Assembly (NCBI GenBank): GCA_012517815.1
Contig: JAAYUF010000044.1
Coordinates: forward strand, 1-64,000
Direction: 5' to 3'
Length of the DNA: 64,000 bases
Source of the DNA: Clostridiales bacterium
GTDB taxonomy: Bacteria > Bacillota > Clostridia > Christensenellales > Aristaeellaceae
Below are positions 1 to 8,279 of this stretch, one piece after another; positions within the stretch are counted from its first letter, which is position 1, and each line of letters opens with the position of its first letter. Under the pieces are notes generated by a model, which was not told where the DNA came from, did no database searches, and saw only the letters and a list, made by a program, of their open reading frames with translations. The translations under genes were made by a program, and so were the position numbers.

Positions 1-862
1 ACAGCGTTAAAAGCTGCTGGGACAGGCGGTTGAGCTGATATTTCTGCAGCGTGGGCAGCGCGTGGATCATACCCTCCATGCCGCACTCCTCAAACCGGAG
101 ATGGATCGGCGCGGTCACCCGGATGGTGCCCAGATCCTTGCTCAGTTCCGCCAGCTCGCGGTTGTCGCGGATGCGTTCGCCGAGCTTTCCGGGAATCTCG
201 TCGGCGTGGCTCAGCACGTTTTCCAGCGTGCCGTACTGCGCAATCAGCTTGAGGGCGGTCTTTTCCCCCACACCGGGCACCCCGGGGATATTGTCGCTGG
301 AATCGCCCATCAGGCCCTTTAAATCCGTCACCTGACCCGGCCCGTAGCCAAAAACTTCCTCCACGGCTTCCGGGGACAGGAGCAGGCTTTCGGAAATGCC
401 CGTCTTGGTGAGGATGACCTCCGTGTGGCGGTTCACCAGCTGTAGGCTGTCGCGGTCGCCCGTGAGGATGTAGGCATGTACGCCCTCCTCGTTGGCCAGG
501 CGCGCGGCGGTGCCCAGCAGATCGTCCGCCTCATAGCCTTCCAGGGCGCAGATGTTCACTTCCATGGCCTTGAGAATCTCCCGCACCAGCGGTATCTGCG
601 GCCGGAGCTCCTCGGGGGTCGGCTTGCGGCCGGCCTTGTAGGCGTCGTACATCGTATGGCGGAAGGTGGGCGCGTGCATGTCGAACATGACGCACAGCGC
701 CTCGGGGCGGTATTGGGTAATGGCCTTGAACAGCATGCTGAAAAAGCCCTGCACGGCGTTGGTGTGCACGCCGCCGATGCTCAACGGCGGCAGCGCGTGA
801 AAGGCGCGGTGGATCAGGCTGTGGCCGTCCACCAGCAGGACGGATTCGGGTTGCCTCGGCAT
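1..862 (-). CDS. polA: DNA polymerase I, N-terminal 5'-3' exonuclease part (cut by window edge)
   Basis: The first 287 codons are visible; the rest lies beyond position 1. They form the 5'-nuclease domain of DNA polymerase I, which removes RNA primers and flaps. The start MPRQPESVLLVDGHSLIHRAF carries the metal-binding Asp of the FEN family. Downstream are EGYEADDLLGT, TGDRDSLQLV and the helix-hairpin-helix run GLMGDSSDNIPGVPGVGEKT. The ATG at 862 has a strong GGGGGG ribosome site about 7 bases upstream and a promoter at 903-931. Whether the 3'-5' exonuclease site is intact cannot be seen. Family assignment is secure. Confidence 0.95.
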   Translation of the reverse strand, partial: MPRQPESVLLVDGHSLIHRAFHALPPLSIGGVHTNAVQGFFSMLFKAITQYRPEALCVMFDMHAPTFRHTMYDAYKAGRKPTPEELRPQIPLVREILKAMEVNICALEGYEADDLLGTAARLANEEGVHAYILTGDRDSLQLVNRHTEVILTKTGISESLLLSPEAVEEVFGYGPGQVTDLKGLMGDSSDNIPGVPGVGEKTALKLIAQYGTLENVLSHADEIPGKLGERIRDNRELAELSKDLGTIRVTAPIHLRFEECGMEGMIHALPTLQKYQLNRLSQQLLTL

Positions 863-902
863 GGGTAGCCCCCCTTCACGGTCGGGTCGACAATCCTCAG
901 AA

Positions 903-931
903 AGTATAGCACAACAGGCATTGGAACACAA
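903..931 (-). promoter_or_regulatory. Candidate sigma-A promoter of polA
   Basis: On the minus strand TTGTGT (926-931) and TATACT (903-908) are separated by 17 bases, about 40 bases upstream of the polA start. The -10 is one mismatch from consensus. Confidence 0.5.
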
Positions 932-1062
932 AACCGCGGCGGCCCCCGAAACGGCCGCCGGCCCCGAAAAGCCATATGCGACAAGCTTCGCGGGGCCTGC
1001 AAATCATATGTAACAAAAGCGTTTCCGCCCGTTTCCGGGCAACGGGGCGCGGGCGACGTCCA

Positions 1063-1548
1063 TCAGACCGTTTCGTCCGGCTGTCCGCGCAGTTTGTTTT
1101 CGATGACGAGTTTGTTAAGCTCCTCCATGAAGCTGCTGACGTCGGTAAACTGCCGGTAGACGCTGGCGAAGCGCACGTAGGCGACCTCGTCGAGCTTCTT
1201 GAGCTCCTCCATGACCAATTCCCCGATGCGGCGGGAGCTGAACTCGTCCTCCCCGCTGCTGTAAACGGCCTTCTCCACCTTTTCCACGATGGCGTCGATA
1301 TCCTTCATGCTCACGGGGCGCTTCTGGCAGGCGTGCATCAGGCCTTTCTTGATTTTTTCCGGCGCAAACGCCTCGCGGCGCATATCCTTTTTAACCACCA
1401 TCACCTGGGTGGTCTCGATCTTCTCATAGGTGGTGAACCTGCGGCCGCAGCGCATGCATTCCCGCCGTCTGCGGATGCTGGTGCCCTCCTCGGTGGGTCG
1501 GCTGTCGATCACGCGCGAATCCAGGTAACCGCAAAATTGGCATCTCAT
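1063..1548 (-). CDS. nrdR: Transcriptional repressor NrdR
   Basis: This 161-residue protein has the usual length and both halves of NrdR, the ATP/dATP-sensing repressor of ribonucleotide reductase genes. The N-terminal zinc ribbon is MRCQFCGYLDSRVIDSR with the second Cys pair in CMRCGRRFTTYE. The rest is the ATP-cone domain (about 49-139), beginning near VMVVKKDMRREAF. It reads toward polA with about 200 bases between them and has its own strong promoter (1598-1626), so it is probably separately transcribed. No ribonucleotide reductase gene is in the window. Confidence 0.96.
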   Translation of the reverse strand: MRCQFCGYLDSRVIDSRPTEEGTSIRRRRECMRCGRRFTTYEKIETTQVMVVKKDMRREAFAPEKIKKGLMHACQKRPVSMKDIDAIVEKVEKAVYSSGEDEFSSRRIGELVMEELKKLDEVAYVRFASVYRQFTDVSSFMEELNKLVIENKLRGQPDETV

Positions 1549-1597
1549 GCAGGGGCCGCCTTTCCGTTCTTCCGTTACCCGTCCGACGCTTCGTCAC

Positions 1598-1626
1598 ATT
1601 ATAATCCATTTCCAGCCGGCTGGCAA
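1598..1626 (-). promoter_or_regulatory. Promoter of nrdR
   Basis: TTGCCA (1621-1626) and a perfect TATAAT (1598-1603) are separated by 17 bases on the minus strand, about 50 bases upstream of the nrdR start. Confidence 0.7.
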
Positions 1627-1795
1627 TACCGCGGCCGTCCGGGCTGTACCGGCCGGGCGGGGCGCGCGGGTTTTCCTTCCTTCTGTACGGCTGTGCCGGC
1701 TGTTTCCGGGCGGAGCAAGCGACCGCTGTGTCCGGCGCCTGCGCGCGGCTTGCGGGCCGGTTCGAAACGGTGCGGATGGCTCCGCGCCCGAAACC

Positions 1796-3109
1796 TCAGT
1801 CTCCCGGGCTGGGCGGTATGGTCCGCGGCGCATCCCCTTCGCCCGCGGCAGCCTCCTTGCGCAGGAGGAGCGTCGCGCTCAGGCAGAGCGACAGCGGTAT
1901 CTCCCGGGAGTAGAACACTGTGCCCAGGAACAGGCACAGGGCCAGCAGCAGCCATTGCAGCGCCACGTGCGGGAACGCTTCGGTCGCGCGGATGCCCCGG
2001 AGCGATCCGCGCCCGACGGCCCACGCGCCAAGCGCGAACCCCGCGGCGCCCAGTATGCCCATGCCCGAGAGCAGGTCCAGCGCGTCGCTGTGCATGCCCA
2101 GCGCCTTCGCGCCGCCCAGCATCGAGCCGACCAGCGGTGACGCGGCGATCCCCGCCAGCGGCGTGGTATAGGTCGCCAGCCGCGAGCCCGCGTCCACCGC
2201 GCCGCCCGTAACCATGAGCAGCAGCTGGGTAAGGCTGTAGGCGGCGTTTTCAAACCCGAACCCGGCCGCAAGACCGCCCAGCCACGTGAGCAGCGGCACG
2301 CGCAACAGCCATGCCGCGGCGATCAGCGGTACGGTGCACAGCAGCGAAAGGCCCGTCGACAGTTTGCGGAAAACGGCGCGCAGCAGCAGCGCCAGCAACT
2401 CCACCGCCATTACGCCCGCCGCGAACAGGATGGCGTAGGTGTACTGCGAAAGCCCGATCAATAACAGCTGCAAAAGGAGCAGGAGCGCCCACCCCGCGCG
2501 CCGCCTGCCGCGGGCGGCAAGGCCCATGCCAAAGGTGAGCGGCAGCAGCAGGACGCCCGCGTACACAAAATCGTACCCGCCGATGTTGCGCAGCATCAGC
2601 TCCCTGAGGTAATCCGCGCGGCCCGGTTCCCCGGAGCCAAGCGACCGGGCGTAGGCGTACACGCGATCCCCACGCGTGATCCCCTCCACCAGCCAGCCCA
2701 CGGTGGTCAGCGTAGTCACAGCCAGCAGGGCGATCAGCGCCGGGCCGATCCACCGGTACAGCCGCGCGTCCCCGCGCCCGCGCGCATAGGCGCACCACAG
2801 CGGCGGAAACCAGAACATACCCTGCTGGGCATAATACCCCGCGAACTGGCCGCCCCCGCGTTCCAAAAAAAAGTACAGGGCCAGCGGCAGCAACGCGGCG
2901 GCCAGCACCCGGGGCAGGAACCAGCGCCACCGGCGGGGCAGCGTATCCCCGTCCAGCGCCACGCCCAGCCCGAAAACGCCCACGCTCAGCGCGCCCGTTA
3001 CGGCGTGCGTGGCGGCCTGCACCGCCGGCAGCAGCAGCCAGCCCATGTATAAAAGCATCGAAGCGTTGCAGAGGGCCGCTGAAACCGAATTTCGATCCGT
3101 ACGCGCCAT
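1796..3109 (-). CDS. O-antigen ligase/polymerase-like polytopic membrane protein
   Basis: A 437-residue protein, mostly hydrophobic, with about ten or more predicted membrane segments. Near the C-terminal third it has GMHSDALDLLSGMGILGAAG, which resembles the H-[SN]-x-(F/L)-L-x-x-x-x-x-G-hydrophobic-LG signature of the WaaL/Wzy_C superfamily; these enzymes join or polymerise lipid-linked glycans at the outer face of the membrane. The start at 3109 (MARTDRNSV) is chosen because GGGGAGG precedes it by 7 bases; a longer in-frame extension lies antisense to the DUF1858 gene and has no ribosome site. It stands alone, divergent from DUF1858. The substrate cannot be inferred. A general O-antigen ligase-superfamily label is safer than waaL. 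Confidence 0.6.
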   Translation of the reverse strand: MARTDRNSVSAALCNASMLLYMGWLLLPAVQAATHAVTGALSVGVFGLGVALDGDTLPRRWRWFLPRVLAAALLPLALYFFLERGGGQFAGYYAQQGMFWFPPLWCAYARGRGDARLYRWIGPALIALLAVTTLTTVGWLVEGITRGDRVYAYARSLGSGEPGRADYLRELMLRNIGGYDFVYAGVLLLPLTFGMGLAARGRRRAGWALLLLLQLLLIGLSQYTYAILFAAGVMAVELLALLLRAVFRKLSTGLSLLCTVPLIAAAWLLRVPLLTWLGGLAAGFGFENAAYSLTQLLLMVTGGAVDAGSRLATYTTPLAGIAASPLVGSMLGGAKALGMHSDALDLLSGMGILGAAGFALGAWAVGRGSLRGIRATEAFPHVALQWLLLALCLFLGTVFYSREIPLSLCLSATLLLRKEAAAGEGDAPRTIPPSPGD

Positions 3110-3405
3110 GGCGTTGCCTCCCCGATCATCAAAGACATCCCTGGTTTCATTATACATGCGGCGGACGGCCGAAGCAAGCCGGGCGGGGGCGCGGAGGGGT
3201 CGCGCTGCGTGATTGGGCCGTCCGCCCCTTCGCGGCGATGCGTCCGCCCGGCCTGGCGCGCCGGCCCGGCCCGAACCAATGCCGCGGCAGGCGCGGCGTG
3301 GCGATCGGCAAAGCGTCTGGCGGAAAGCGTTTGCCGCGCGCGACTGGGCAAGTTTCGCGTGTCGAAACCCGCGCAAACGGGTATTGCTGCAATCGGGCGG
3401 CAACG
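3110..3405. other. Divergent intergenic region, no gene seen
   Basis: GC-rich spacer between divergent genes. It holds short inverted repeats, for example GGCAAAGCG and CGTTTGCC near 3307-3335, but no convincing open frame, RNA or terminator. Confidence 0.4.
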
Positions 3406-3435
3406 TTGACAATCCCCCGCCCCGGATGGTAAGAT
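3406..3435 (+). promoter_or_regulatory. Promoter of the DUF1858 gene
   Basis: Perfect TTGACA (3406-3411), 18-base spacer, TAAGAT (3430-3435), placed about 45 bases before the start codon. Confidence 0.65.
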
Positions 3436-3481
3436 ACCTACGGAGCAGGGCTCCGTGACCAAAGAAAGTGAGGATACCGCC

Positions 3482-3688
3482 ATGGCAACCGTTCACAAGG
3501 ACATGTCCATCGGCCAGGTGCTGAGCCTGGACCGCAGCACCGCGTCTATTTTTATCAATTTCGGCATGCACTGCCTGGGCTGCCCGCACGCGACGGCGGA
3601 ATCGCTGGAGGATGCCTGCGCCGCGCACGGCGCCAGCGCCGACGAGCTTGTGGAAAAGCTCAATGCCCACCTGGCCGAAAAAGGCTGA
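3482..3688 (+). CDS. DUF1858 domain protein
   Basis: A 68-residue protein matching the stand-alone DUF1858 family. The pattern is an N-terminal helix (MSIGQVL), then IFINFGMHCLGCPHA with the conserved C-x-x-C, then a C-terminal helix. The family is common in anaerobes; a redox or metal-linked role is suspected but not established. The ATG at 3482 is preferred over an upstream GTG because AGTGAGG lies 9-14 bases before it. A ferritin-like gene follows after about 110 bases, which is consistent with a redox or iron-homeostasis context. Confidence 0.85.
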   Translation: MATVHKDMSIGQVLSLDRSTASIFINFGMHCLGCPHATAESLEDACAAHGASADELVEKLNAHLAEKG

Positions 3689-3735
3689 TTTTTCCAACGT
3701 CGGGCACGCAAAATCCGGTTACATAAGGCTTTCCT

Positions 3736-3771
3736 GTTTTCCACACCTCCAAGGAAAAACCCGTGGAAAAC
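3736..3771. repeat. 9-bp perfect inverted repeat upstream of the ferritin-like gene
   Basis: GTTTTCCAC (3736-3744) and GTGGAAAAC (3763-3771) form a perfect inverted repeat with an 18-base spacer. Positions 3738-3746 (TTTTCCACA) also match the relaxed DnaA-box consensus TTWTNCACA. Related GTGGAAA words occur at 3785 and 4336. It could be an operator or a DnaA-binding site. Confidence 0.4.
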
Positions 3772-3799
3772 GCATGGGAAACCTGTGGAAAGGAAGCGT

Positions 3800-4279
3800 A
3801 TGATGCAGGTTCAAACCGTGCAGGAGGCGCTGTTCGTCGCCTGTGAAATGGAACGGGGCGCCATCCAGCTCTACGAGCGCGCCCTGCTGCTGATGGCGGA
3901 GCTCGGCCGGGACAAGCAGCCTCTCCGCGCGCAACTGGCCTACATGCTGGCGGATGAGAAGCAGCACCTCGCGCAGTTTCGGGAGCTCTACAACGGGCTG
4001 GATACCGAGGCGGAGCGCCGCCTGACCCTCGCGGCCGTCGCGTCCGCGGTGCTTTTTGAGGGCGGGCTGATGGGCGCCGTTCGCCAGGGCCTGCTCAAGG
4101 ATGAGCGCAGCATGCTCGCCTTCGCCGCGCAGGCCGAGGAAAAGGCCGCGGCTGCCTACCGCGCCTTTGCGGGGCAATGCTCGGATTCCCGCGTCGCCGA
4201 GATGCTCAACGGCATCGCGCTGGAGGAGGACAAGCATCTGCGTTCCCTGCGCGAGCACGAAGCCTCGCTGGATGCGTAA
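3800..4279 (+). CDS. Ferritin-like (rubrerythrin-type) diiron domain protein
   Basis: A 159-residue four-helix protein. Helix motifs carry the expected diiron ligands in order: EMERGAIQLYERAL, DEKQHLAQF, AEEKAAAAYRAF and LEEDKHLRSLREHE, i.e. Glu, Glu-x-x-His, Glu, Glu-x-x-His. There is no C-terminal rubredoxin domain, so it is not a complete rubrerythrin. The likely role is peroxide or iron handling in an anaerobe; the exact reaction is unknown. Two adjacent ATG codons (3800, 3803) follow AAGGAAG; the first is used here, and an upstream GTG at 3785 has no better ribosome site. Confidence 0.8.
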   Translation: MMQVQTVQEALFVACEMERGAIQLYERALLLMAELGRDKQPLRAQLAYMLADEKQHLAQFRELYNGLDTEAERRLTLAAVASAVLFEGGLMGAVRQGLLKDERSMLAFAAQAEEKAAAAYRAFAGQCSDSRVAEMLNGIALEEDKHLRSLREHEASLDA

Positions 4280-4382
4280 GGCTTAACCCGCGCCCGACCA
4301 GCCGTCGCCCGGCGATCCGTTTCAGGGGCGGCGGCTTTTCCACAGCCGTCCGACGGCCGATTTGATGGAGGGGGTATTTCGG

Positions 4383-4895
4383 ATGTCCGATAAGCAGCGC
4401 GAGGTTCGTCCGGCGGACGCCGCCGCCCGGCTGGCAATCTGCGGCATGATGGCGGCGCTCATCTTCGTGGCCACGTATTTTATCAAACTGCCCATGAGCA
4501 TGACCAACGGCTATGTGCACCTTGGCGACGGTTTCATCCTGCTGGCGGCCTCGATGCTGGGCTGGGCGGCCGTGCCCGCGGCGGCCGTGGGCAGCATGCT
4601 GGCCGATCTGATGGGCGGCTACGCGGTCTACCTGCTGCCAACCTTCCTCATCAAGGGCGCGGTGGCGGCCGTCGCGGTGCTGGCCGTGCGCACGAAACTG
4701 AGTTGGCTGCGCGTACTGGGGCTGATCGCCGCGGAAGCCGTCATGGTGGGCGGTTACTTCCTCACCGAATGGCTGATCCTGGGGTACGGGCTGGCGGCCG
4801 CCGGCGCCGGGCTGCTGGGCAACGCCGTACAGGGCGCAAGCGGCGTGGTGATCGCCCTGCTGCTGGCCCCGCTGATGAAACGCGTCCGTCTGTAG
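4383..4895 (+). CDS. ECF transporter S component
   Basis: A 170-residue membrane protein of the ECF-type substrate-capture family (the group containing riboflavin-type and DUF1393 proteins). Recognisable features are the first helix after ARLAICGMMAALIFVATYF, then NGYVHLGDGFILLAASMLGW, the GSMLADLMGGYAVYLLPTF segment and a final helix ending at LLLAPLMKR, about five or six membrane spans. It would bind a vitamin or cofactor and dock on a shared EcfAAT module, which is not in this window. The ATG at 4383 follows GGAGGGGG by 8 bases. The vitamin cannot be deduced because no riboswitch precedes it. Confidence 0.85.
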   Translation: MSDKQREVRPADAAARLAICGMMAALIFVATYFIKLPMSMTNGYVHLGDGFILLAASMLGWAAVPAAAVGSMLADLMGGYAVYLLPTFLIKGAVAAVAVLAVRTKLSWLRVLGLIAAEAVMVGGYFLTEWLILGYGLAAAGAGLLGNAVQGASGVVIALLLAPLMKRVRL

Positions 4896-4947
4896 GCGAA
4901 AGGCGCTTACCGCTCGTTTCCGCGCGCGCGGAAACGCAATTTTACCC

Positions 4948-4976
4948 TTGCATTTTCAGAAAGCAAATGATAGACT
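4948..4976 (+). promoter_or_regulatory. Candidate promoter of secG
   Basis: TTGCAT (4948-4953), 17-base spacer, TAGACT (4971-4976) in a small AT-rich stretch 32 bases before the secG start. Confidence 0.45.
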
Positions 4977-5007
4977 GAGAGGACAAATCCTCAAGGAGGT
5001 TGTAAGC

Positions 5008-5244
5008 ATGACCGTAGCGCAATGGATTGTAGGCATTCTGCTTATGTTATCGGCGCTTGTGATGATCGTGACTGTCTTGATGCAGAGCAGCGAGCGCACC
5101 GGGATCGGTGCGGTCAGCGGCGCGGCCGAGACGTTTTTCGGCAAGAACAAGGCGCGTGGCATGGATGCCAAGCTGGCGCTGATCACCAAGATCTGCACCG
5201 GTCTGTTTGTGTCGCTCAGCATCGTGATGATGTTGCTGAAGTAG
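5008..5244 (+). CDS. secG: Preprotein translocase subunit SecG
   Basis: A 78-residue protein with the SecG layout: an N-terminal membrane helix (IVGILLMLSALVMIVTVLMQ), the conserved loop QSSERTGIGAVSGAAETFFG, and a second helix ending at SIVMMLLK. SecG joins SecYE in the inner-membrane translocation channel. The start follows a full AAGGAGG site. A GC-rich hairpin with a T run lies 20 bases after the stop, so it seems to be a single-gene unit. Confidence 0.95.
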   Translation: MTVAQWIVGILLMLSALVMIVTVLMQSSERTGIGAVSGAAETFFGKNKARGMDAKLALITKICTGLFVSLSIVMMLLK

Positions 5245-5263
5245 TCAAACGGCATCTGAAATA

Positions 5264-5294
5264 GCGGCCTCCCGCCCTGCGGGGGCCGCTTTTC
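5264..5294 (+). terminator. Rho-independent terminator after secG
   Basis: GCGGCCTCC pairs with GGGGGCCGC (about 9 bp including one G-T pair), followed by TTTTCC. Confidence 0.8.
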
Positions 5295-5340
5295 CGTTGC
5301 CGGACGGGATCGTATGAACCAAAAGGAGGCGCAAGCGCGA

Positions 5341-5997
5341 ATGCAGCCCCAACCCATTCTATACCGGCGCGAAACCCCTGCGGACTACCGCGAGGTGGAA
5401 AACCTGACCCGCGAGGCGTTCTGGAACCGTTACGCCCCCGGGTGCGACGAGCATTACCTGGCCCATATCCTGCGCGATTGCGCCGCCTTTGTGCCGGAGC
5501 TGGCCCTGGTGGCGGTTTCGCAGGGACGGATCGTCGGCAGCATCCTGTATACCCGGGCGCGTATTCTGCTGGACGCGGGCGGCGCGCTTGGGGTGCTGAC
5601 CTTCGGGCCGCTTTCCGTACTGCCTTCCCACCAGCGGCAGGGCATCGGCGGCCAGCTGATTGCCCGTACGGCGGCCATGGCGCGCGAGGCGGGCGAAGCC
5701 GCCATCCTGATCTACGGGGATCCGGCGTACTACGCCCGACACGGCTTTGTCGCGGCCGAGCGTTACGGCATCGGCACCAGGGACGATCTGTACCGCGCGT
5801 CCCTGCAGGCGGCGGAGCTTCGGCTCGGCGCGCTTGCAAACGCCGCCGGCCGCTTTGCCGAGGACGGCGTGTTTGACCTTGACCCCGCCGAGAGCGCGGC
5901 GTTTGACCGCCTGTTTCCGCCCAGGCTCAAGGAGGAGGACAACGAGTTCCAGCGGCGGTTCCGCGACGTTCTGGCGATGGCGCGGCCCCGGAGATAG
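5341..5997 (+). CDS. GNAT family N-acetyltransferase
   Basis: A 218-residue acetyl-CoA-dependent transferase. The GNAT core runs from about residue 5 to 150: LYRRETPADYREVENLTREA, the beta-4 strand with GPLSVLPSHQ, then the pyrophosphate-binding loop RQGIGGQL and the AYYARHGF motif typical of the YhbS-like subgroup. The last 70 residues form a predicted extra domain ending in charged helices. The ATG at 5341 sits 11 bases after AAAGGAGG; an in-frame ATG at 5314 lacks a good site. Substrate unknown. Confidence 0.8.
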   Translation: MQPQPILYRRETPADYREVENLTREAFWNRYAPGCDEHYLAHILRDCAAFVPELALVAVSQGRIVGSILYTRARILLDAGGALGVLTFGPLSVLPSHQRQGIGGQLIARTAAMAREAGEAAILIYGDPAYYARHGFVAAERYGIGTRDDLYRASLQAAELRLGALANAAGRFAEDGVFDLDPAESAAFDRLFPPRLKEEDNEFQRRFRDVLAMARPRR

Positions 5998-6734
5998 CGC
6001 GGCGGCGCGGCAGGCGCGCGTCCCGCGAAACGCAGGCCGCGGTTCGCGCCGGGTTCCCGCGCGCATATGGGGTGCACAAGCGGCGCACAGGAGAACCGCT
6101 AGGACATGCCCGACGTACCGCGCAGGAGCGTGCCGTACGGCGATTCGCCACGCGCGGATGGCAGGATGGGCAGTTTTCCGTGCAAGCATGGGTTGTTGAC
6201 TTGTTCTTGATCTAAAAACTGAAATCAACCGACCATTTCCCCGCGCACGCATGGGCTACGCGGCCCTCGGGCTGTTGACCGAGCCTGTGCGGGATCGGTC
6301 ACTCCGGGTGCAATCGTTGCTGCCTCAGGGTTTCGGTTGGCGTATGCGGGTACGGCAGGGGTTTGCCACAGACTGGAGCTGATGGGAATCCCGGAACCTT
6401 GGCCGGTTCGGCGGACGGGTCAGCGGCCGACGCCGTCTGGATGATCACGCGCCGGGTGGTTCTTCATCCGGCGCAGGCTCGCGGCAAAGCGTTTCGAGGC
6501 TTCGTCGGGCCCCCTGACAAGGCGCCTGCGCAAAGGCCGTTCTCCGGTCGGGCTGCGCCGCGGGAGGGCGATCGCGTCCTCCCGTCTGTGAAAGCGCGCG
6601 CGCCCGACCTGCCCACGCCCGTGTGGTCTTTTTTGCTTGCCGGTTCTTCGGCCGGCCGCGGACCCACCCCGGGTTTCCGGACCGCCTGCCGGCGGGCCCG
6701 GCCCCGCCCGCAGGCAGGCGGCCGGTCGCCTCGC
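5998..6734. other. 737-bp intergenic region with no convincing gene
   Basis: Mostly very GC-rich with no coding-like frame. Around 6190-6235 there is an AT-rich island starting with TTGACTTG and ending in TCAACC, followed by a 6-bp hairpin GACCGA (6277-6282) / TCGGTC (6295-6300). This could be the start of a small RNA, but no terminator or known RNA motif was found. The right end holds the hairpin listed at 6682-6721. Confidence 0.4.
6682..6721 (-). terminator. Long GC hairpin just downstream of the citrate/isopropylmalate synthase-type gene
   Basis: CCGCCTGCC (6682-6690) pairs with GGCAGGCGG (6713-6721), and an inner GGCGGG pairs with CCCGCC. It begins 13 bases past the stop at 6735. It lacks a T run, so termination is uncertain. 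Confidence 0.4.
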
Positions 6735-8129
6735 CTAGCGGTTCTTATGCAGCAGCAGGCGCTGGTAGCGGCTCATGTTCGAATTGCGCACCATGATTTC
6801 CAGCTCCTCGTCGCCCATTACCGTGTTGCGGCCCTCGGCGTACAGCGCATCCACCAGCGCCTTAACCGCCTGCACCAGTTCATCCTGCTTGTCGACGACG
6901 TCGTCGCCCTTGAGGCGGAAGAAGCCGTTCATCCAGTGGGCCACACCGGCCAGACCGCTGTGGCTGTCCACGGCGACGGTCGCCGGTCGGTTGAGGATCT
7001 GGGTGGTGTCGAAGATGTTGTAGATTTCCTCGTCCTTGAGCATGCCGTCGGCGTGGATGCCCGCCCGCGTCACGTTGAAGTGGCGGCCGACGAACGGCTG
7101 CCGGGGGCTGATCTCGATGCCGATTTCCCGCTCCATGTACTCGGCGATCTCGGTGACCACGGTCAGGTCGATGCCGTCGGTGGTGCCGCGCAGGGCTTCG
7201 TACTCGATCGCCATGGCTTCCAGCGGGCAGTTGCCCGTGCGTTCGCCGATGCCCAGCAGCGAGCAGTTGACGCTGGAGCAGCCGTAGAGCCACGCCGTGC
7301 CGGCGTTGTTGACCACCTTGTAGAAATCGTTGTGGCCGTGCCATTCCAGCTGCTCGCTGGGGATCTGGGCATAGTGGTTGAGGCCGTAAATGATGCCGGG
7401 CACGCTTCTGGGCAGCGCCGCGCCGGGGTAGCTGACCCCGTAACCCATGGTATCGCAGGCGCGCACCTTGATGGGCATGTCGCTCTCGCGGGACAGCTTC
7501 ATCAGCTGCTCCGCGAACGGCAGCACGAACCCGTAGAAATCGGCGCGGGTGATATCCTCGAAATGGCAACGGGGGATGATATCCTCCGCGAGCGCCGCCT
7601 TGACGATGCCCAGATACTTGTCCATCGCCTGGGCGCGGGTCAGGTGCATTTTTTTAAAGATGTGATAGTCGCTGCAGGAAACCAGTATGCCCGTTTCCTT
7701 GACGCCGGCGGCCTTGACCAGCTTGAAGTCCGAAGCGTTGGCGCGAATCCATGTGGTGATCTGCGGAAACGTAAGCCCCAGCGCCTGACACCGCTCCAGC
7801 GCGGCGCGGTCCTTGTCGGTGTAGAGGAAAAACTCGCTCTGGCGCACCAGTCCCTTGGGCCCGCCCAGGCGGGACAGCAGCACAAACAGGTGCTCGATCT
7901 GTTCCGGCGTGAAGGGGCTTACGCTCTGCTGACCGTCGCGGAAGGTGGTGTCGGTCATCCAGATTTCATCGGGCATGTTGATGGGCACCAACCGGTTGTT
8001 GAACGCGATTTTCGGAATCGACTGATAGTCGTAAATCTCCCGGTACAGGTTGGGCTCCTGGACATCCTGCAATTCATACTGATACTTCGCCTGCATCAGT
8101 TGGTTGGATTTCTTGCTGAACGTTAGCAT
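6735..8129 (-). CDS. Re-citrate synthase / 2-isopropylmalate synthase-type enzyme
   Basis: A 464-residue HMGL-like TIM-barrel enzyme that condenses acetyl-CoA with a 2-oxo acid. The barrel begins at MPDEIWMTDTTFRDGQQS, with the metal-binding Asp after IW and the catalytic Arg in FRDGQ; the other metal ligands are in EWHGHNDFYK. RAGIHADGMLKDEEIYNIFD marks the region after the barrel. There is no C-terminal leucine-binding LeuA dimer domain. This architecture and the conserved stretch CRACDTMGYGVSYPGAALPRS-like segment fit the clostridial Re-citrate synthase group, which databases often label 2-isopropylmalate synthase. No other leu or citrate-cycle gene is adjacent. Citrate formation from oxaloacetate is my preferred reading but not proven. 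The start follows GGAAGGAG. Confidence 0.7.
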   Translation of the reverse strand: MLTFSKKSNQLMQAKYQYELQDVQEPNLYREIYDYQSIPKIAFNNRLVPINMPDEIWMTDTTFRDGQQSVSPFTPEQIEHLFVLLSRLGGPKGLVRQSEFFLYTDKDRAALERCQALGLTFPQITTWIRANASDFKLVKAAGVKETGILVSCSDYHIFKKMHLTRAQAMDKYLGIVKAALAEDIIPRCHFEDITRADFYGFVLPFAEQLMKLSRESDMPIKVRACDTMGYGVSYPGAALPRSVPGIIYGLNHYAQIPSEQLEWHGHNDFYKVVNNAGTAWLYGCSSVNCSLLGIGERTGNCPLEAMAIEYEALRGTTDGIDLTVVTEIAEYMEREIGIEISPRQPFVGRHFNVTRAGIHADGMLKDEEIYNIFDTTQILNRPATVAVDSHSGLAGVAHWMNGFFRLKGDDVVDKQDELVQAVKALVDALYAEGRNTVMGDEELEIMVRNSNMSRYQRLLLHKNR

Positions 8130-8279
8130 TGCTCCGTCTCCTTCCTGCGGGCGTGCCGCCCGGTCGCCGGAAGCGCGCCGCCCGCCCCGGGCGGTTACTT
8201 CTGTTGAAACCCATCGTGCTTGCCACGCATCCGGGCCGGGGCTTCCTGTGCCTTGAACCGGGCCGCCGCGCGGGGTCGA

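Noticed and set aside
976-2211. 411-codon plus-strand frame over nrdR and the O-antigen ligase-like gene
   Set aside because: Antisense to nrdR, whose zinc ribbon and ATP cone are complete; the translated product has no recognisable domain.
3110-3697. In-frame N-terminal extension of the O-antigen ligase-like gene to 3697
   Set aside because: The extension is antisense to the DUF1858 gene and crosses both promoters; GGGGAGG supports the start at 3109.
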